NCBI GenBank assembly: GCA_028877005.1
Contig: JAGWPI010000161.1
Span: 1-14,206, forward strand
Length of the DNA: 14,206 bases
Origin: Bacteroidota bacterium
Lineage (GTDB): Bacteria; Bacteroidota; Bacteroidia; Chitinophagales; Chitinophagaceae
Direction of reading: 5' to 3'
Position 1 is the first letter of the stretch. Every line of letters begins with the position of its first letter. The notes under the pieces were generated by a model that searched no databases, was not told the origin of the DNA, and saw only the letters and a list, made by a program, of their open reading frames with translations. This document shows, in pieces, positions 1-7,621 of the stretch. The position numbers and the translations under genes were made by a program.

Positions 1-433
1 CTTTTCCTTTAAAAAATAAAAAAGCCGTTGCTGCATTAATTACAATACCAATACCGGCTATAATGGCCATATTTTCACCATTAGTAGGTTCAGGTGTTTT
101 TAAACGCATGATACTTTCCCCAATAATGGCAAACACGGCAATTAATAAAATAACGGCATTAATCAGCGATACCAATACTGTTGTTTTACGATAGCCATAA
201 GTATAGGTTTCTGTAGCTTTTGATTGTGCCAGTTTAAAAGCCAGCATGGCCAGTAATAAACTGGCTACATCACTCAGGTTATGACCTGCATCGGAAAGCA
301 GGGCCATAGAATGATATAGCCAACCATATATTGCCTCAATAACCACAAACAAGGTATTTAATACAATACCAATAATAAAGGCCCTGTTTAAGTTATTGAG
401 GGTAGGGGTATGTTCATGTTGGTGGTCGTGCAT
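1..433 (-). CDS. CDF-family cation efflux transporter (CzcD/ZitB-like), N-terminal part
   Basis: The gene starts at an ATG at 433 and runs off the left edge, so only about 144 N-terminal residues are visible. Reading the minus strand gives a His-rich cytosolic start (His at residues 2, 4, 6 and 8), then hydrophobic segments near residues 18-37, 42-66, 85-105 and 122-141. The family signature SDAGHNLSD lies at residues 47-55; in CDF exporters the His/Asp pair of this second membrane helix (here His51 and Asp55) forms half of the transport metal site. The other half and the cytoplasmic C-terminal domain lie outside the window. Members exchange Zn2+, Cd2+ or Co2+ for protons across the inner membrane; the metal cannot be told from this fragment. 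The start is well supported: in-frame upstream codons reach a stop without another ATG. It follows the SQR-like gene after 73 bp on the same strand. Confidence 0.93.
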   Translation of the reverse strand, partial: MHDHQHEHTPTLNNLNRAFIIGIVLNTLFVVIEAIYGWLYHSMALLSDAGHNLSDVASLLLAMLAFKLAQSKATETYTYGYRKTTVLVSLINAVILLIAVFAIIGESIMRLKTPEPTNGENMAIIAGIGIVINAATAFLFFKGK

Positions 434-506
434 GGGTATGTGTTTAGCAAAACAAGTAATGAATGGTTATGTAAATTTCCACATTTCTGTTTAAATAACC
501 TTTCAT

Positions 507-1772
507 TTATAAAATGGTATGATCGCCCATTACTTCACTTAGTGCCAATCCCCAATGCGGTATTTTACCACCTAATGTATAGTACATTTGTTTAAAGCCC
601 ATTTTTAAAGCATAAGGCGTTACGCCCATTTCTAAATGGGTTTCTTTACCACCCCACCATTCATTGGTGCGCATATAAAAACCTTTAATGCCACCCATAT
701 CGCCCATACACAATAGCTCAAATTCCATTGGTTTAATAGGCCCTTTTATTAATTTTAATTCTTGGGCAAGTGTGTTGGCCAGTACTTCTGCTTCCATATG
801 TCCGAGAGAGCCAATTTTAGGAACTGTAATAGAAGCGGCATCACCCACAGCAAAAATGTTGGGATAATCTGGATTGCGCATATATAAATCTGTAATCACA
901 AAGCCCATATCGTCTGTAAAGGGTAACTCTTTTAAAAACTGGTGGGCTTGCCAGTCGGGGAACAAGATGGTTACTTCTGCTTCTTGTGAACTGCCATCTA
1001 TAAATTCAACGCCATCTTTATGCACTTTTTTAATGCCTTGTGTATTGGCTTGGTAGTGATAACCCATTTTATCCATCATGGGTAATAGTTGGTGCAGAAT
1101 GGTTTCACCTGCATCTTCTGCAATTACTTTAGCAGGGGTAGACAAATAAACGGTACCGGCATTGCCTTTTTTATTTTTCTCAAGCCAATGCGCCATAGAG
1201 AAAGCCAATTCAACAGGAGGGCCTTCACAAGCGGTTTGTGCTACGGGTAAATTGGGTGGAAGTTTTTCGCTTTTACCCTGGTGAAATATGGCCGAAGTAA
1301 TAGCAATAGGTCCGCCTTTGTATTCCTGATGTAAATAATTTCTTAATCTATTACCCAGGAAAGTATCTGTAACGCTATGGCCATAAGCTTCAAACCCTTC
1401 TATATGGTCATAAGCTAGGCGATTACCTAATGCAACCACCAAATAGTCGTACTGTATTTTCCTTATTGGATGCCCCGCCCTTTCGTTGGGTTGGTAATAA
1501 ACAGTATTGGTATCCGGATCAATAGTGGTTACCTCTGCTTGTATAAATGCACTACCGTCATGCTCTAAAAAAGAGATGAATCTGTATTGTAAATCAATAG
1601 CCGGATTAATATTGGCCAATACCTGAATAGGAATATTGGGTACAAATGTGAGCAATGATTTGCGATCGATGATAGTTATTTTTGCGGAGTCTTTTACTGC
1701 AGCATGAATATATCTTGCTGTAGTAAGGCCTGCAAAGTTGCAGCCTAGTATAATGATGTGCGGTTTCGACAT
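507..1772 (-). CDS. Sulfide:quinone oxidoreductase-like FAD flavoprotein
   Basis: A 421-residue two-dinucleotide-fold flavoprotein. The N-terminal FAD motif is LGCNFAGLTTA (residues 9-19), a variant with Asn at the central Gly. The second FAD motif NIFAVGDAAS is at 305-314. Two cysteines sit where sulfide:quinone oxidoreductases keep their redox pair: Cys182 in ACEGPPVE and Cys355 in LLCMGDMGG. The third cysteine of type I enzymes, which binds FAD covalently, has no counterpart; the only other Cys is Cys11 in the Rossmann loop. The C-terminal 30 residues are hydrophobic and amphipathic, as expected for peripheral membrane attachment at the quinone pool. Family members oxidise sulfide to polysulfide or persulfide and reduce quinone. 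The DsrE-like gene nearby suits sulfur or persulfide handling. A related NDH-2-like or flavocytochrome-type oxidoreductase remains possible. A 104-bp gap separates it from the upstream coiled-coil gene, and no convincing promoter was found there. Confidence 0.8.
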   Translation of the reverse strand: MSKPHIIILGCNFAGLTTARYIHAAVKDSAKITIIDRKSLLTFVPNIPIQVLANINPAIDLQYRFISFLEHDGSAFIQAEVTTIDPDTNTVYYQPNERAGHPIRKIQYDYLVVALGNRLAYDHIEGFEAYGHSVTDTFLGNRLRNYLHQEYKGGPIAITSAIFHQGKSEKLPPNLPVAQTACEGPPVELAFSMAHWLEKNKKGNAGTVYLSTPAKVIAEDAGETILHQLLPMMDKMGYHYQANTQGIKKVHKDGVEFIDGSSQEAEVTILFPDWQAHQFLKELPFTDDMGFVITDLYMRNPDYPNIFAVGDAASITVPKIGSLGHMEAEVLANTLAQELKLIKGPIKPMEFELLCMGDMGGIKGFYMRTNEWWGGKETHLEMGVTPYALKMGFKQMYYTLGGKIPHWGLALSEVMGDHTIL

Positions 1773-1876
1773 ATTTTTTTATTTAAAAGTGTTTATGTAA
1801 GTTATTGAAAAAAGAATGCTTTGTGTGCGGGAACTGGTTATTTTTAAAACTTGTTTATTTCAGCAGGTTTGAAACA

Positions 1877-2260
1877 TTACATCCACTTTGCAGCAAAGTT
1901 TCTAAATTCTGCACGCAACTCATTAAAGGTTTTTTCAAAAGTATCTATCTTATCTTTCACTTCTTTATGAGTGGGCATATTTCTATGGTCTGCTGTAACC
2001 GGGTTTTTTTCTATTTCTTTTTCAATCTCATTTTCATGTAATTTTATACTATGCAAAATTTCATCTATATTATTTTTTTGAACAATTAACTGATTTTGAA
2101 AATGTTCAACCAGACTTAGAACTTCTTGATGGCTATTTTTAGAAGCTATTTCTTCCAAACGATTCTGTAATATGGTAATTTCGTCAGTATAGAATTTCAT
2201 TTTTGTTAACCATTCTGTATGGTCAGCATGTTGTGCATACATGTTTTCTCCTGTTTTCAT
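1877..2260 (-). CDS. Small coiled-coil protein of unknown function
   Basis: I do not recognise a named family. The protein is about 127 residues, acidic and basic by turns, almost wholly helical in character, with long heptad-like runs (for example KFYTDEITILQNRLEEIAS and VEHFQNQLIVQKNNIDEILHSI), no cysteine, no signal peptide and no membrane segment. The open frame extends upstream to an ATG at 2299, but that start would lie inside the preceding ferritin-like gene. I chose the ATG at 2260 (MKTGENMYAQ). A further ATG at 2242 is preceded by AGGAGA about four bases upstream and could be the real start. The gene is the third of a unit with peroxiredoxin and the ferritin-like protein, so a stress-related or scaffold role is possible, but this is context only. 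Confidence 0.75.
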   Translation of the reverse strand: MKTGENMYAQHADHTEWLTKMKFYTDEITILQNRLEEIASKNSHQEVLSLVEHFQNQLIVQKNNIDEILHSIKLHENEIEKEIEKNPVTADHRNMPTHKEVKDKIDTFEKTFNELRAEFRNFAAKWM

Positions 2261-2279
2261 GATGTTTAATTTATAATTT

Positions 2280-2690
2280 TTAATTGTTTTTATTGGCACA
2301 CCGTTGAAAAGCCGGTAAGTGTCTTTCTTGCGAAGCTGTTCTCAATGCGTGGTAAACATTAAGTATATCTTGTTTAGTAGTGCTTTTAAGTAATGTATTG
2401 TAAAGAGCTACATTCTCCAATTCTCCTACAACTGCTGCTGCACAAGCATTCTTTACTGAGGTAAATTTTGGTGTAAGCCCAATCCATTTATTGGCTGTTG
2501 GGGTTACATTGTATTGTTGAAACAAGTTTAGTAAGGCTTCAATATGACGGGTCTCTGCCTCGCGAATGTTGATGAAAGGCCTTACTTCTCCAAAATTCTT
2601 TATTACCCAATCATAGGTTGTCCATGATTTATATTCATCATCTAGTGCTTGTTGTAAGCCAATCAGTTCTGCTTCATCCAAGTGTATCAT
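2280..2690 (-). CDS. DUF2202-type ferritin-like protein
   Basis: A 136-residue all-helical protein with the pattern of the DUF2202 ferritin-like family: LDDEYKSWTTYDWVIKNFG, then FINIREAETRHIEALL, then GELENVALYNTLL, then ASQERHLPAFQRC. Candidate di-metal ligands are Glu19 in helix 1, Glu46 and His49 (ExxH) in helix 2, Glu90 or Glu92 in helix 3, and Glu122 with His124 in helix 4. Ferritin-like four-helix bundles usually hold a di-iron or di-manganese centre. The precise reaction of DUF2202 proteins is not established to my knowledge. It lies 6 bp after the peroxiredoxin gene, so the two are almost certainly co-transcribed, which suggests iron or peroxide handling in the cytoplasm. The length is close to that of the single domain, with no signal peptide. 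Confidence 0.85.
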   Translation of the reverse strand: MIHLDEAELIGLQQALDDEYKSWTTYDWVIKNFGEVRPFINIREAETRHIEALLNLFQQYNVTPTANKWIGLTPKFTSVKNACAAAVVGELENVALYNTLLKSTTKQDILNVYHALRTASQERHLPAFQRCANKNN

Positions 2691-2696
2691 ACTTAT

Positions 2697-3395
2697 TTAT
2701 TTAGTAATTACTTTTTCAATTGGTAAAGGTTTGGTACAGAAAAACCAATCATAACAGGTGAATTCTTCTTTATTTTCCATCCTTTCTTTTGCTACACCGC
2801 ACGAACCTGCTGTAGGTACAATTACATCATCACCGGGTTGCCAATCTGCAGGCGTAGCAATGTTGTAAGTATCAGCAGTTTGCAAGGCAATTAATGCTCT
2901 TTTTAATTCATCAAAATTGCGACCCATAGAAAGCGGATAATAAATAATGGCGCGAATCATGCCATTAGGATCAATAAAAAAAACGGCTCTTACTGCTTTG
3001 GTAGAACTTTCGCCGGGCTGAATCATACCATATTTTTTAGCAACTTCCATGGTAATGTCTTCAATTAAGGGAAATTTTACTTCTATGTTTTTCATCCCCT
3101 TAAACTCAATTTTTTCGTTAATGGTTCTAAGCCAAGCAATGTGGCTATATAATCCATCAACCGATAAGCCCACTAATTGACAATTTAATGCGTTAAACTC
3201 TGACTCTCGGGCAGCAAATGTTATAAACTCTGAGGTGCATACGGGTGTAAAATCAGCCGGATGGCTGAAAAAGATTACCCATTTTCCTTTATAATCAGCA
3301 GGAAAATTTATATTGCCTTGGGTGGTAACTGCTGTAAATGCAGGGGCTTTATCGCCAATTCTTGGCATTGTTACAATTGTTTCAGTTGTTTCCAT
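2697..3395 (-). CDS. Peroxiredoxin, Prx6 (1-Cys) type
   Basis: A 232-residue thiol peroxidase. The active-site motif PADFTPVCTSE at residues 46-56 supplies the peroxidatic Cys53 with the conserved Pro46 and Thr50. The long C-terminal extension after residue 165 (DTYNIATPADWQPGDDVIVP at 175-194) marks the Prx6/AhpC-TSA subfamily. The extension carries three more cysteines, Cys199, Cys214 and Cys220, in the region where archaeal Prx6 homologues keep resolving cysteines, so it may work as an atypical 2-Cys enzyme. It reduces hydrogen peroxide and organic hydroperoxides, and family members may also act on persulfides. It is first in a unit with the ferritin-like and coiled-coil genes. A CRP-type dyad with a -7-like box lies directly upstream. 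An internal ATG at codon 10 would also give a full domain, but the longer start fits the leader. Confidence 0.95.
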   Translation of the reverse strand: METTETIVTMPRIGDKAPAFTAVTTQGNINFPADYKGKWVIFFSHPADFTPVCTSEFITFAARESEFNALNCQLVGLSVDGLYSHIAWLRTINEKIEFKGMKNIEVKFPLIEDITMEVAKKYGMIQPGESSTKAVRAVFFIDPNGMIRAIIYYPLSMGRNFDELKRALIALQTADTYNIATPADWQPGDDVIVPTAGSCGVAKERMENKEEFTCYDWFFCTKPLPIEKVITK

Positions 3396-3438
3396 ACATC
3401 TTTATTTAGTTTGTTTTTTAGTTCTATCTATTAGGCAT

Positions 3439-3446
3439 GAAAGGTA
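3439..3446 (-). promoter_or_regulatory. Putative -7 promoter element of the peroxiredoxin unit
   Basis: On the minus strand this reads TACCTTTC, five of the six defined positions of the Bacteroidota element TAnnTTTG. It begins 29.5 bp downstream of the centre of the dyad at 3467-3484 and leaves a leader of roughly 40 bases before the ATG at 3395. There is no clear TTTG -33 box, as expected if an activator substitutes for it. A single short match in AT-rich DNA is weak; its spacing, repeated at two other units, is the main support. Confidence 0.4.
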
Positions 3447-3466
3447 GAAAATTAAATACTTTTTTT

Positions 3467-3484
3467 ATGTAACATAAGTTACAT
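3467..3484. promoter_or_regulatory. CRP/FNR-type operator upstream of peroxiredoxin
   Basis: A perfect inverted repeat with 7-bp arms, ATGTAAC and GTTACAT, around ATAA. In CRP format it reads TGTAA-N6-TTACA. It overlaps the stop codon of the FmdE-like gene and lies 71 bp before the peroxiredoxin ATG. It is unlikely to be a terminator for the FmdE-like gene, because on the minus strand an A run, not a T run, follows it. An activator site for the peroxiredoxin unit is the best reading. Confidence 0.55.
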
Positions 3485-4084
3485 TTGTTGGCAATGAGGT
3501 AATGCTTTGTTGATAATATCTGTTTTAATGTATTGGTTATTTAAAATTGGATGCCATTCTAAAGGCGCTATTTCATCAATAATAAATAAATCTGGTGCAT
3601 GGGTGGAGAGTAAAAAATCGGTAAAATCATCTTCCATTTTTTTTAGGGCGTCTAAATCGCATGGATGAAGCTGTTTAGCAACGGCTTTATTTCCCATTTC
3701 ATCAATAATAGCAGGCTTTATACCGGGTTTTAATTTTATGCCATAGGTTACACCATTATCTATATGTTGAACTAAATAACTGTACGAAATATTGTCATCT
3801 ACATAAAAAGTATTGAATTGATATCTGCCTCCCGTTAAATAAATAGCTACATCTGTTAAGCAGGGCGAAGATTTACTAACAATACGGGTATTGGTTCTGT
3901 CAATAGGTTGGTTAGGATATAATTGTAACAAGGCTAAACGTAAGCCCAAAAAGCCTACCACTAAACCATCGCACAAGTGGCCATGAAATTTAGCAGTATC
4001 TTCTAAAGAGATAGTTTGCACATGGTTTAATCTTCCTTTTGAAAAATCAGTATCAATGGTTTGAATGGTAGGTATTTGTTTCAT
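3479..4084 (-). CDS. FmdE-like protein (formylmethanofuran dehydrogenase subunit E domain)
   Basis: A 201-residue protein whose N-terminal half carries the FmdE signature FHGHLCDGLVVGFLG (residues 33-47, His34, His36, Cys38; the usual motif has Pro where Asp39 stands) and a second conserved segment SKSSPCLTDVAIYLTGGR (70-87, Cys75). Two more cysteines are at 142 and 198. The C-terminal zinc-ribbon of archaeal FmdE is absent. There is no other sign of methanofuran chemistry, so this is a stand-alone FmdE-domain protein of the kind seen in many non-methanogens, probably a metal- or thiol-dependent cytosolic protein of unknown reaction. It starts 11 bp after the DsrE-like gene, so the two are very likely one unit, which hints at sulfur-linked chemistry. 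The last codons overlap the palindrome that regulates the next unit. Confidence 0.8.
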   Translation of the reverse strand: MKQIPTIQTIDTDFSKGRLNHVQTISLEDTAKFHGHLCDGLVVGFLGLRLALLQLYPNQPIDRTNTRIVSKSSPCLTDVAIYLTGGRYQFNTFYVDDNISYSYLVQHIDNGVTYGIKLKPGIKPAIIDEMGNKAVAKQLHPCDLDALKKMEDDFTDFLLSTHAPDLFIIDEIAPLEWHPILNNQYIKTDIINKALPHCQQM

Positions 4085-4095
4085 TGTTTTGTATT

Positions 4096-4452
4096 TTAAA
4101 AAGTAATTACTGCAGCGTTTTCAGCACCAAAGCGTAAAAATGCATCACGGGCATATTCTAAGTGAACCCCTTTGGCTGTTAAAGCAGCGGTTGTGCCTTT
4201 AGCTTCAGCGGTATTTTTACAAGCACTTACTTTTATACCTGCGTTAATTAATTCATCAATTGCTTTAATGTAATCTGCTTTTACTCCGGTTTCAGCATTG
4301 CTTGAATAGGCTGCTTGGCCAGGTCCAAATAAATAGACTTCCAATTCTACTCCTGCTTCTTTGTTTACTTGTGACATTCTAACTGATACATGTGAGCCTG
4401 CATTTAATGCGGCATCATTGTCGTTGAAAATTATTACGGCTGTTTTTTTCAT
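4096..4452 (-). CDS. DsrE/DsrF-like sulfur-relay family protein
   Basis: A 118-residue single-domain protein with the DsrE-like alpha/beta layout: strand KKTAVIIFN at the start, then VELEVYLFGPGQAAY (35-49), then AGIKVSACKNTAEAKG (71-86) and a C-terminal strand NAAVITF. Cys78 in VSACKNTAE is the usual position of the reactive cysteine that carries persulfide in DsrE/TusD-type proteins; it is the only cysteine in the protein. No signal peptide, so it is cytosolic. Such single-Cys proteins in non-sulfur oxidisers are mostly uncharacterised; transfer or sensing of persulfide sulfur is inferred. It leads a two-gene unit with the FmdE-like gene and follows the RND pump after a 61-bp gap in which I found no clear promoter. 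Confidence 0.82.
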   Translation of the reverse strand: MKKTAVIIFNDNDAALNAGSHVSVRMSQVNKEAGVELEVYLFGPGQAAYSSNAETGVKADYIKAIDELINAGIKVSACKNTAEAKGTTAALTAKGVHLEYARDAFLRFGAENAAVITF

Positions 4453-4513
4453 GATTGTTTTGTTTTAAATGATGAATATGTTTTGATGTATTTGTGTTGG
4501 TTAATAAAATGTT

Positions 4514-7500
4514 TTATGATGGGTTATGTAAAGCAGAAGGGGCTGTTTTTGTATCATTCTTATCCACCATATAAGCATACATGGGTACAAATATGAGTGT
4601 TAACAAAGTGCCTATTAATAAGCCACCAATAGCAACATCGGCTAATGGACTTAAGCGTTCCAATCCCACAGCTTGTTCTAATGCAATGGGAATCATACCT
4701 GCTATTGTACCAAAAGCGGTCATCATAACAGGGCGAAATCTTACTCGAACGCTTTCAATTGCGCTATCAAAAGGGCTTTCACCACTAGCTCTATGCTTTT
4801 GATAAAAATCGATTAATAAAATAGAATTTTTAATAATGATACCGAAAAGTAATAGTATGCCCAATAAGCTAGGCATACAACTAGGTTTATGAAATAATAG
4901 CATACCCCAAGCAGCACCAATCATAGAAAGGGGTAATACCATAATCATAATCAGCGCCATTTTAATGGAACGATAAATAGCAATTAATACTACTGTTAAA
5001 AGAAATACACCTAAGCCAATGGCTTTCAACATTCTGTTAAAGCTATCATTGATTTGTGCAATATCTCCTTGCTCTGTAATAACCACATCACTCTTGTCTT
5101 TTATATTTTTCAATGCTGCTTCTGCATCATCGGTAATATGGGTAACAGGCCTTTTGGTTCTATAACCATTAACATCAATACTGTACATCATATTATCACG
5201 TTCAATTTTAGCATACGTGAAATCTTTAGTAAATGAAGCTAATTGGGCCAGGGGTACATCACCAAAATTGGTATGAATGGGTAAAAGACTTAAGCTTTGT
5301 TCGTTTTCGTTGAATTTTCCTTTAAAGTAAAGTGTAATAGGTTGTGTGTTGAGAGATTGAAGGTTGGCATTTAAACTAATTACTTGTCCTTTAATTAAAA
5401 TTTGTTGAATAATTTCAGCTGGTGTTATATTATAGCTAAGGGCTTTGTTGTCATCAATTTTCAAAACAATTTCACTAAAGTCTTTATTCCAACTGGTTGA
5501 AATAGATGTTAATCCTTTTACATTTTTTAATGCATCTTTTACTTGGTCTGACTTTTCTGCCAGTCCATCAACTATAGGCGATTGTAAACGCACATCTAAT
5601 GTAGCTTTTATGGTAGAGAGAGCTGTAGCACCAAAATCAAATACATCATCTCTTTTAATGCCGTCTAAAGTGCTTAGTTTTTTTCGGATGGTATCTTCAA
5701 TTTGCCAAATATCTAATTTTCGATGAAATCTATCTACACAATTAATGGTAATAGTAGCTTCAGAAGGCAAATTGCCGCTTCCTAAACTTAAAACACCTAC
5801 TTCGTTACCAAAAGCAACAGAACTTTTATCTATCCAAGGTTGTTGATGTAACCATTGCAAAAAAGGTTCTATTTTGGTTTCTGAACTATTCACTGTTTCG
5901 TTGGGGCTAAAACTAATTTGTGCTTTAATTATGCCTGTATCCATGGGTGGCATTGCATCTTTACCAATAAGTGGCAAAATGTTTTTTACACTAATTACTA
6001 ATAAAAGCAGTACTCCAACTGTAAGAAAAATTCTGCGTAGTACTTTTCTTTTACCATTTGAAAACTTAATAACATTTACATACGGTTCTACTAAACGACC
6101 AATAGAACGTTCATATATATGCTCGAACCATAATTCAAATTTTGTTTTTTTAGTGCCTTTTTTAAGGAATACCTCTAATAATTGCGGAATGAAAGTGATA
6201 GAAAGGAAAAACGACATTAGTAATGCAATAATGAGGGTAAAGATGAGTGGTTTAAATATTTTTTCAGGAAATCCGCCAATGAACATAAGTGGTAAAACAA
6301 TAACAATGGTAGAAATAGTACCAGACCAAATAGGTGCAATTACTTCTTTTGTACCTTTTTGTACAGCAGTTTTTAAATCTTCGTTTAGTTCGTTAATATG
6401 TCGTTCAATATTTTCTAGCACTACAATAGCATCATCGGCCAGCATACCCAATGCTAAAATAATAGCTGTATAAATTACAATATTTAAACTGCCGCCGGTA
6501 AGCCATATAACCGCCATAGTAGAAAAGAAAACCATGGGTATTGTAATGGCTGCTGCAGCAATTGCTTTTAAATTTCCCAAGAAAAATAAAATAACCAGCA
6601 GGGTATAAAAAATAGCATCGCGTAAAGCTATTAGCATGTTATCGTTGGCTAGTTCAATTAAATTTCTCTGAGTATCAGTAATTTCAAATTTTAAGTTAGG
6701 ATATTTAGCTTCCATTTTTTTCATCTCATCACGAGCTGCATTACTTACGCTTAAAACGCTGCCGCCAGGTGCTCTTTGAATGGCTAATGCAATAGCCGGC
6801 TTGGCATTACCGATATAACCACTGGTTCTTTTTTTATAACCCCATTCAACAGAAGCAATATCACTAAGTTTAATATTGTTGGTAATGTTGAGTTGTTTAA
6901 TTTTTTCTATTTCATCTTTTTCGGCATAAAAAGTTAAGGTATAAAAATTATTTTTCCCTTTAATAATGCCTACCGGCATGTCATGATCAACCGTTTGTAT
7001 TACTTTGGCAATTTTATCAAAATCAATATTATATTGTTTTGCTTTAAAGGGGTCTACTTCTACATTTACAGAACTTTCATAGCCACCAAATACTTCCACA
7101 TTTCCAATGCTGTGATTGCTCAGTAAAGCAGGTTTTATAAATCCATCTACCATCTTTCTAATATCACTTAGAGAAATATCGTTGTTTTTTGGGGATATGG
7201 CAATAACATCAACAGGTAATGTAAAATCGCCTGTAGTATATACTGCGGGATTTACATCGGTTGGCAAATTTCCTTTGGCAATAGAAATAGCATTGGCAAC
7301 ATCTACTGCTGCTGCATCTAACCCTTTTTTATAATCAAATTCAGCTTTTACTATAGAGAAGTTAGCTACATTAACGGAGCTTACATCTGTCAGTAAACTT
7401 AATCGAGCAATTTCTTGTTCAATAGGTTTAGAAACAGTGTTTGCAGCAATTTGCGCTGTAGCACCCGGTACTTTGGTAATGACTAAAACTTGTGGTGGGG

Positions 7501-7615
7501 TTGAATCGGGGAATAGATTTTTTGGTAATGTTATTAGCGCAATTATTCCTACAACAAAAAATCCAAATATAATTGCATAAAGCAGATAGGGCCTTTTATA
7601 AAAATAGTCGAACAT
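4514..7615 (-). CDS. RND-family efflux pump, inner-membrane subunit
   Basis: A full-length 1033-residue RND transporter. It begins with a membrane helix and the typical LPKNLFPDSTPPQV segment (30-43), then a large periplasmic domain, helices 2-6 at about 335-485, a second periplasmic domain at about 550-860 and the last helices at about 862-1018. The proton-relay residues of drug-type pumps are present: Asp394 and Asp395 in LADDAIVVLEN, and Lys929 in GIIIKNSILLIDF. Heavy-metal (CzcA-type) pumps usually have a Gly in place of the second Asp, so the sequence leans to the HAE/drug group, although the neighbouring genes suggest metals. The pump takes substrate from the periplasm or outer leaflet and passes it to the TolC-like channel using the proton gradient. 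It lies 6 bp after the adaptor gene. Confidence 0.95.
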   Translation of the reverse strand: MFDYFYKRPYLLYAIIFGFFVVGIIALITLPKNLFPDSTPPQVLVITKVPGATAQIAANTVSKPIEQEIARLSLLTDVSSVNVANFSIVKAEFDYKKGLDAAAVDVANAISIAKGNLPTDVNPAVYTTGDFTLPVDVIAISPKNNDISLSDIRKMVDGFIKPALLSNHSIGNVEVFGGYESSVNVEVDPFKAKQYNIDFDKIAKVIQTVDHDMPVGIIKGKNNFYTLTFYAEKDEIEKIKQLNITNNIKLSDIASVEWGYKKRTSGYIGNAKPAIALAIQRAPGGSVLSVSNAARDEMKKMEAKYPNLKFEITDTQRNLIELANDNMLIALRDAIFYTLLVILFFLGNLKAIAAAAITIPMVFFSTMAVIWLTGGSLNIVIYTAIILALGMLADDAIVVLENIERHINELNEDLKTAVQKGTKEVIAPIWSGTISTIVIVLPLMFIGGFPEKIFKPLIFTLIIALLMSFFLSITFIPQLLEVFLKKGTKKTKFELWFEHIYERSIGRLVEPYVNVIKFSNGKRKVLRRIFLTVGVLLLLVISVKNILPLIGKDAMPPMDTGIIKAQISFSPNETVNSSETKIEPFLQWLHQQPWIDKSSVAFGNEVGVLSLGSGNLPSEATITINCVDRFHRKLDIWQIEDTIRKKLSTLDGIKRDDVFDFGATALSTIKATLDVRLQSPIVDGLAEKSDQVKDALKNVKGLTSISTSWNKDFSEIVLKIDDNKALSYNITPAEIIQQILIKGQVISLNANLQSLNTQPITLYFKGKFNENEQSLSLLPIHTNFGDVPLAQLASFTKDFTYAKIERDNMMYSIDVNGYRTKRPVTHITDDAEAALKNIKDKSDVVITEQGDIAQINDSFNRMLKAIGLGVFLLTVVLIAIYRSIKMALIMIMVLPLSMIGAAWGMLLFHKPSCMPSLLGILLLFGIIIKNSILLIDFYQKHRASGESPFDSAIESVRVRFRPVMMTAFGTIAGMIPIALEQAVGLERLSPLADVAIGGLLIGTLLTLIFVPMYAYMVDKNDTKTAPSALHNPS

Positions 7616-7621
7616 GGCTGA

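Noticed and set aside
471..483. Possible CRP-like half-site upstream of the CDF gene
   Set aside because: The arms TGT and ACA are two bases too close for the N6 form and no TAnnTTTG box lies at the right distance.
465..500. GGTTAT/ATAACC inverted repeat between the SQR-like and CDF genes
   Set aside because: Only six bases per arm with a 24-base loop; such pairs are frequent by chance in AT-rich DNA.
1858..1874. TTTCA/TGAAA hairpin after the coiled-coil gene
   Set aside because: The stem is five mostly A/T pairs with no adjacent T run; too weak to call a terminator.
1805..2041. Plus-strand open frame rich in Phe and Cys near the coiled-coil gene
   Set aside because: It lies mostly opposite the coiled-coil gene; its aromatic-rich composition is what antisense of Lys/Glu/Asn codons gives. 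No family likeness.
2261..2299. N-terminal extension of the coiled-coil gene to the ATG at 2299
   Set aside because: It would overlap the ferritin-like gene by 20 bases, and the extra residues look like translated leader (Lys/Asn/Ile from AT-rich DNA).
5874..6473. 199-codon plus-strand open frame opposite the RND pump
   Set aside because: It is antisense to a strongly conserved transporter gene, has no recognisable domain and its composition mirrors the opposite strand, so it is a shadow frame.
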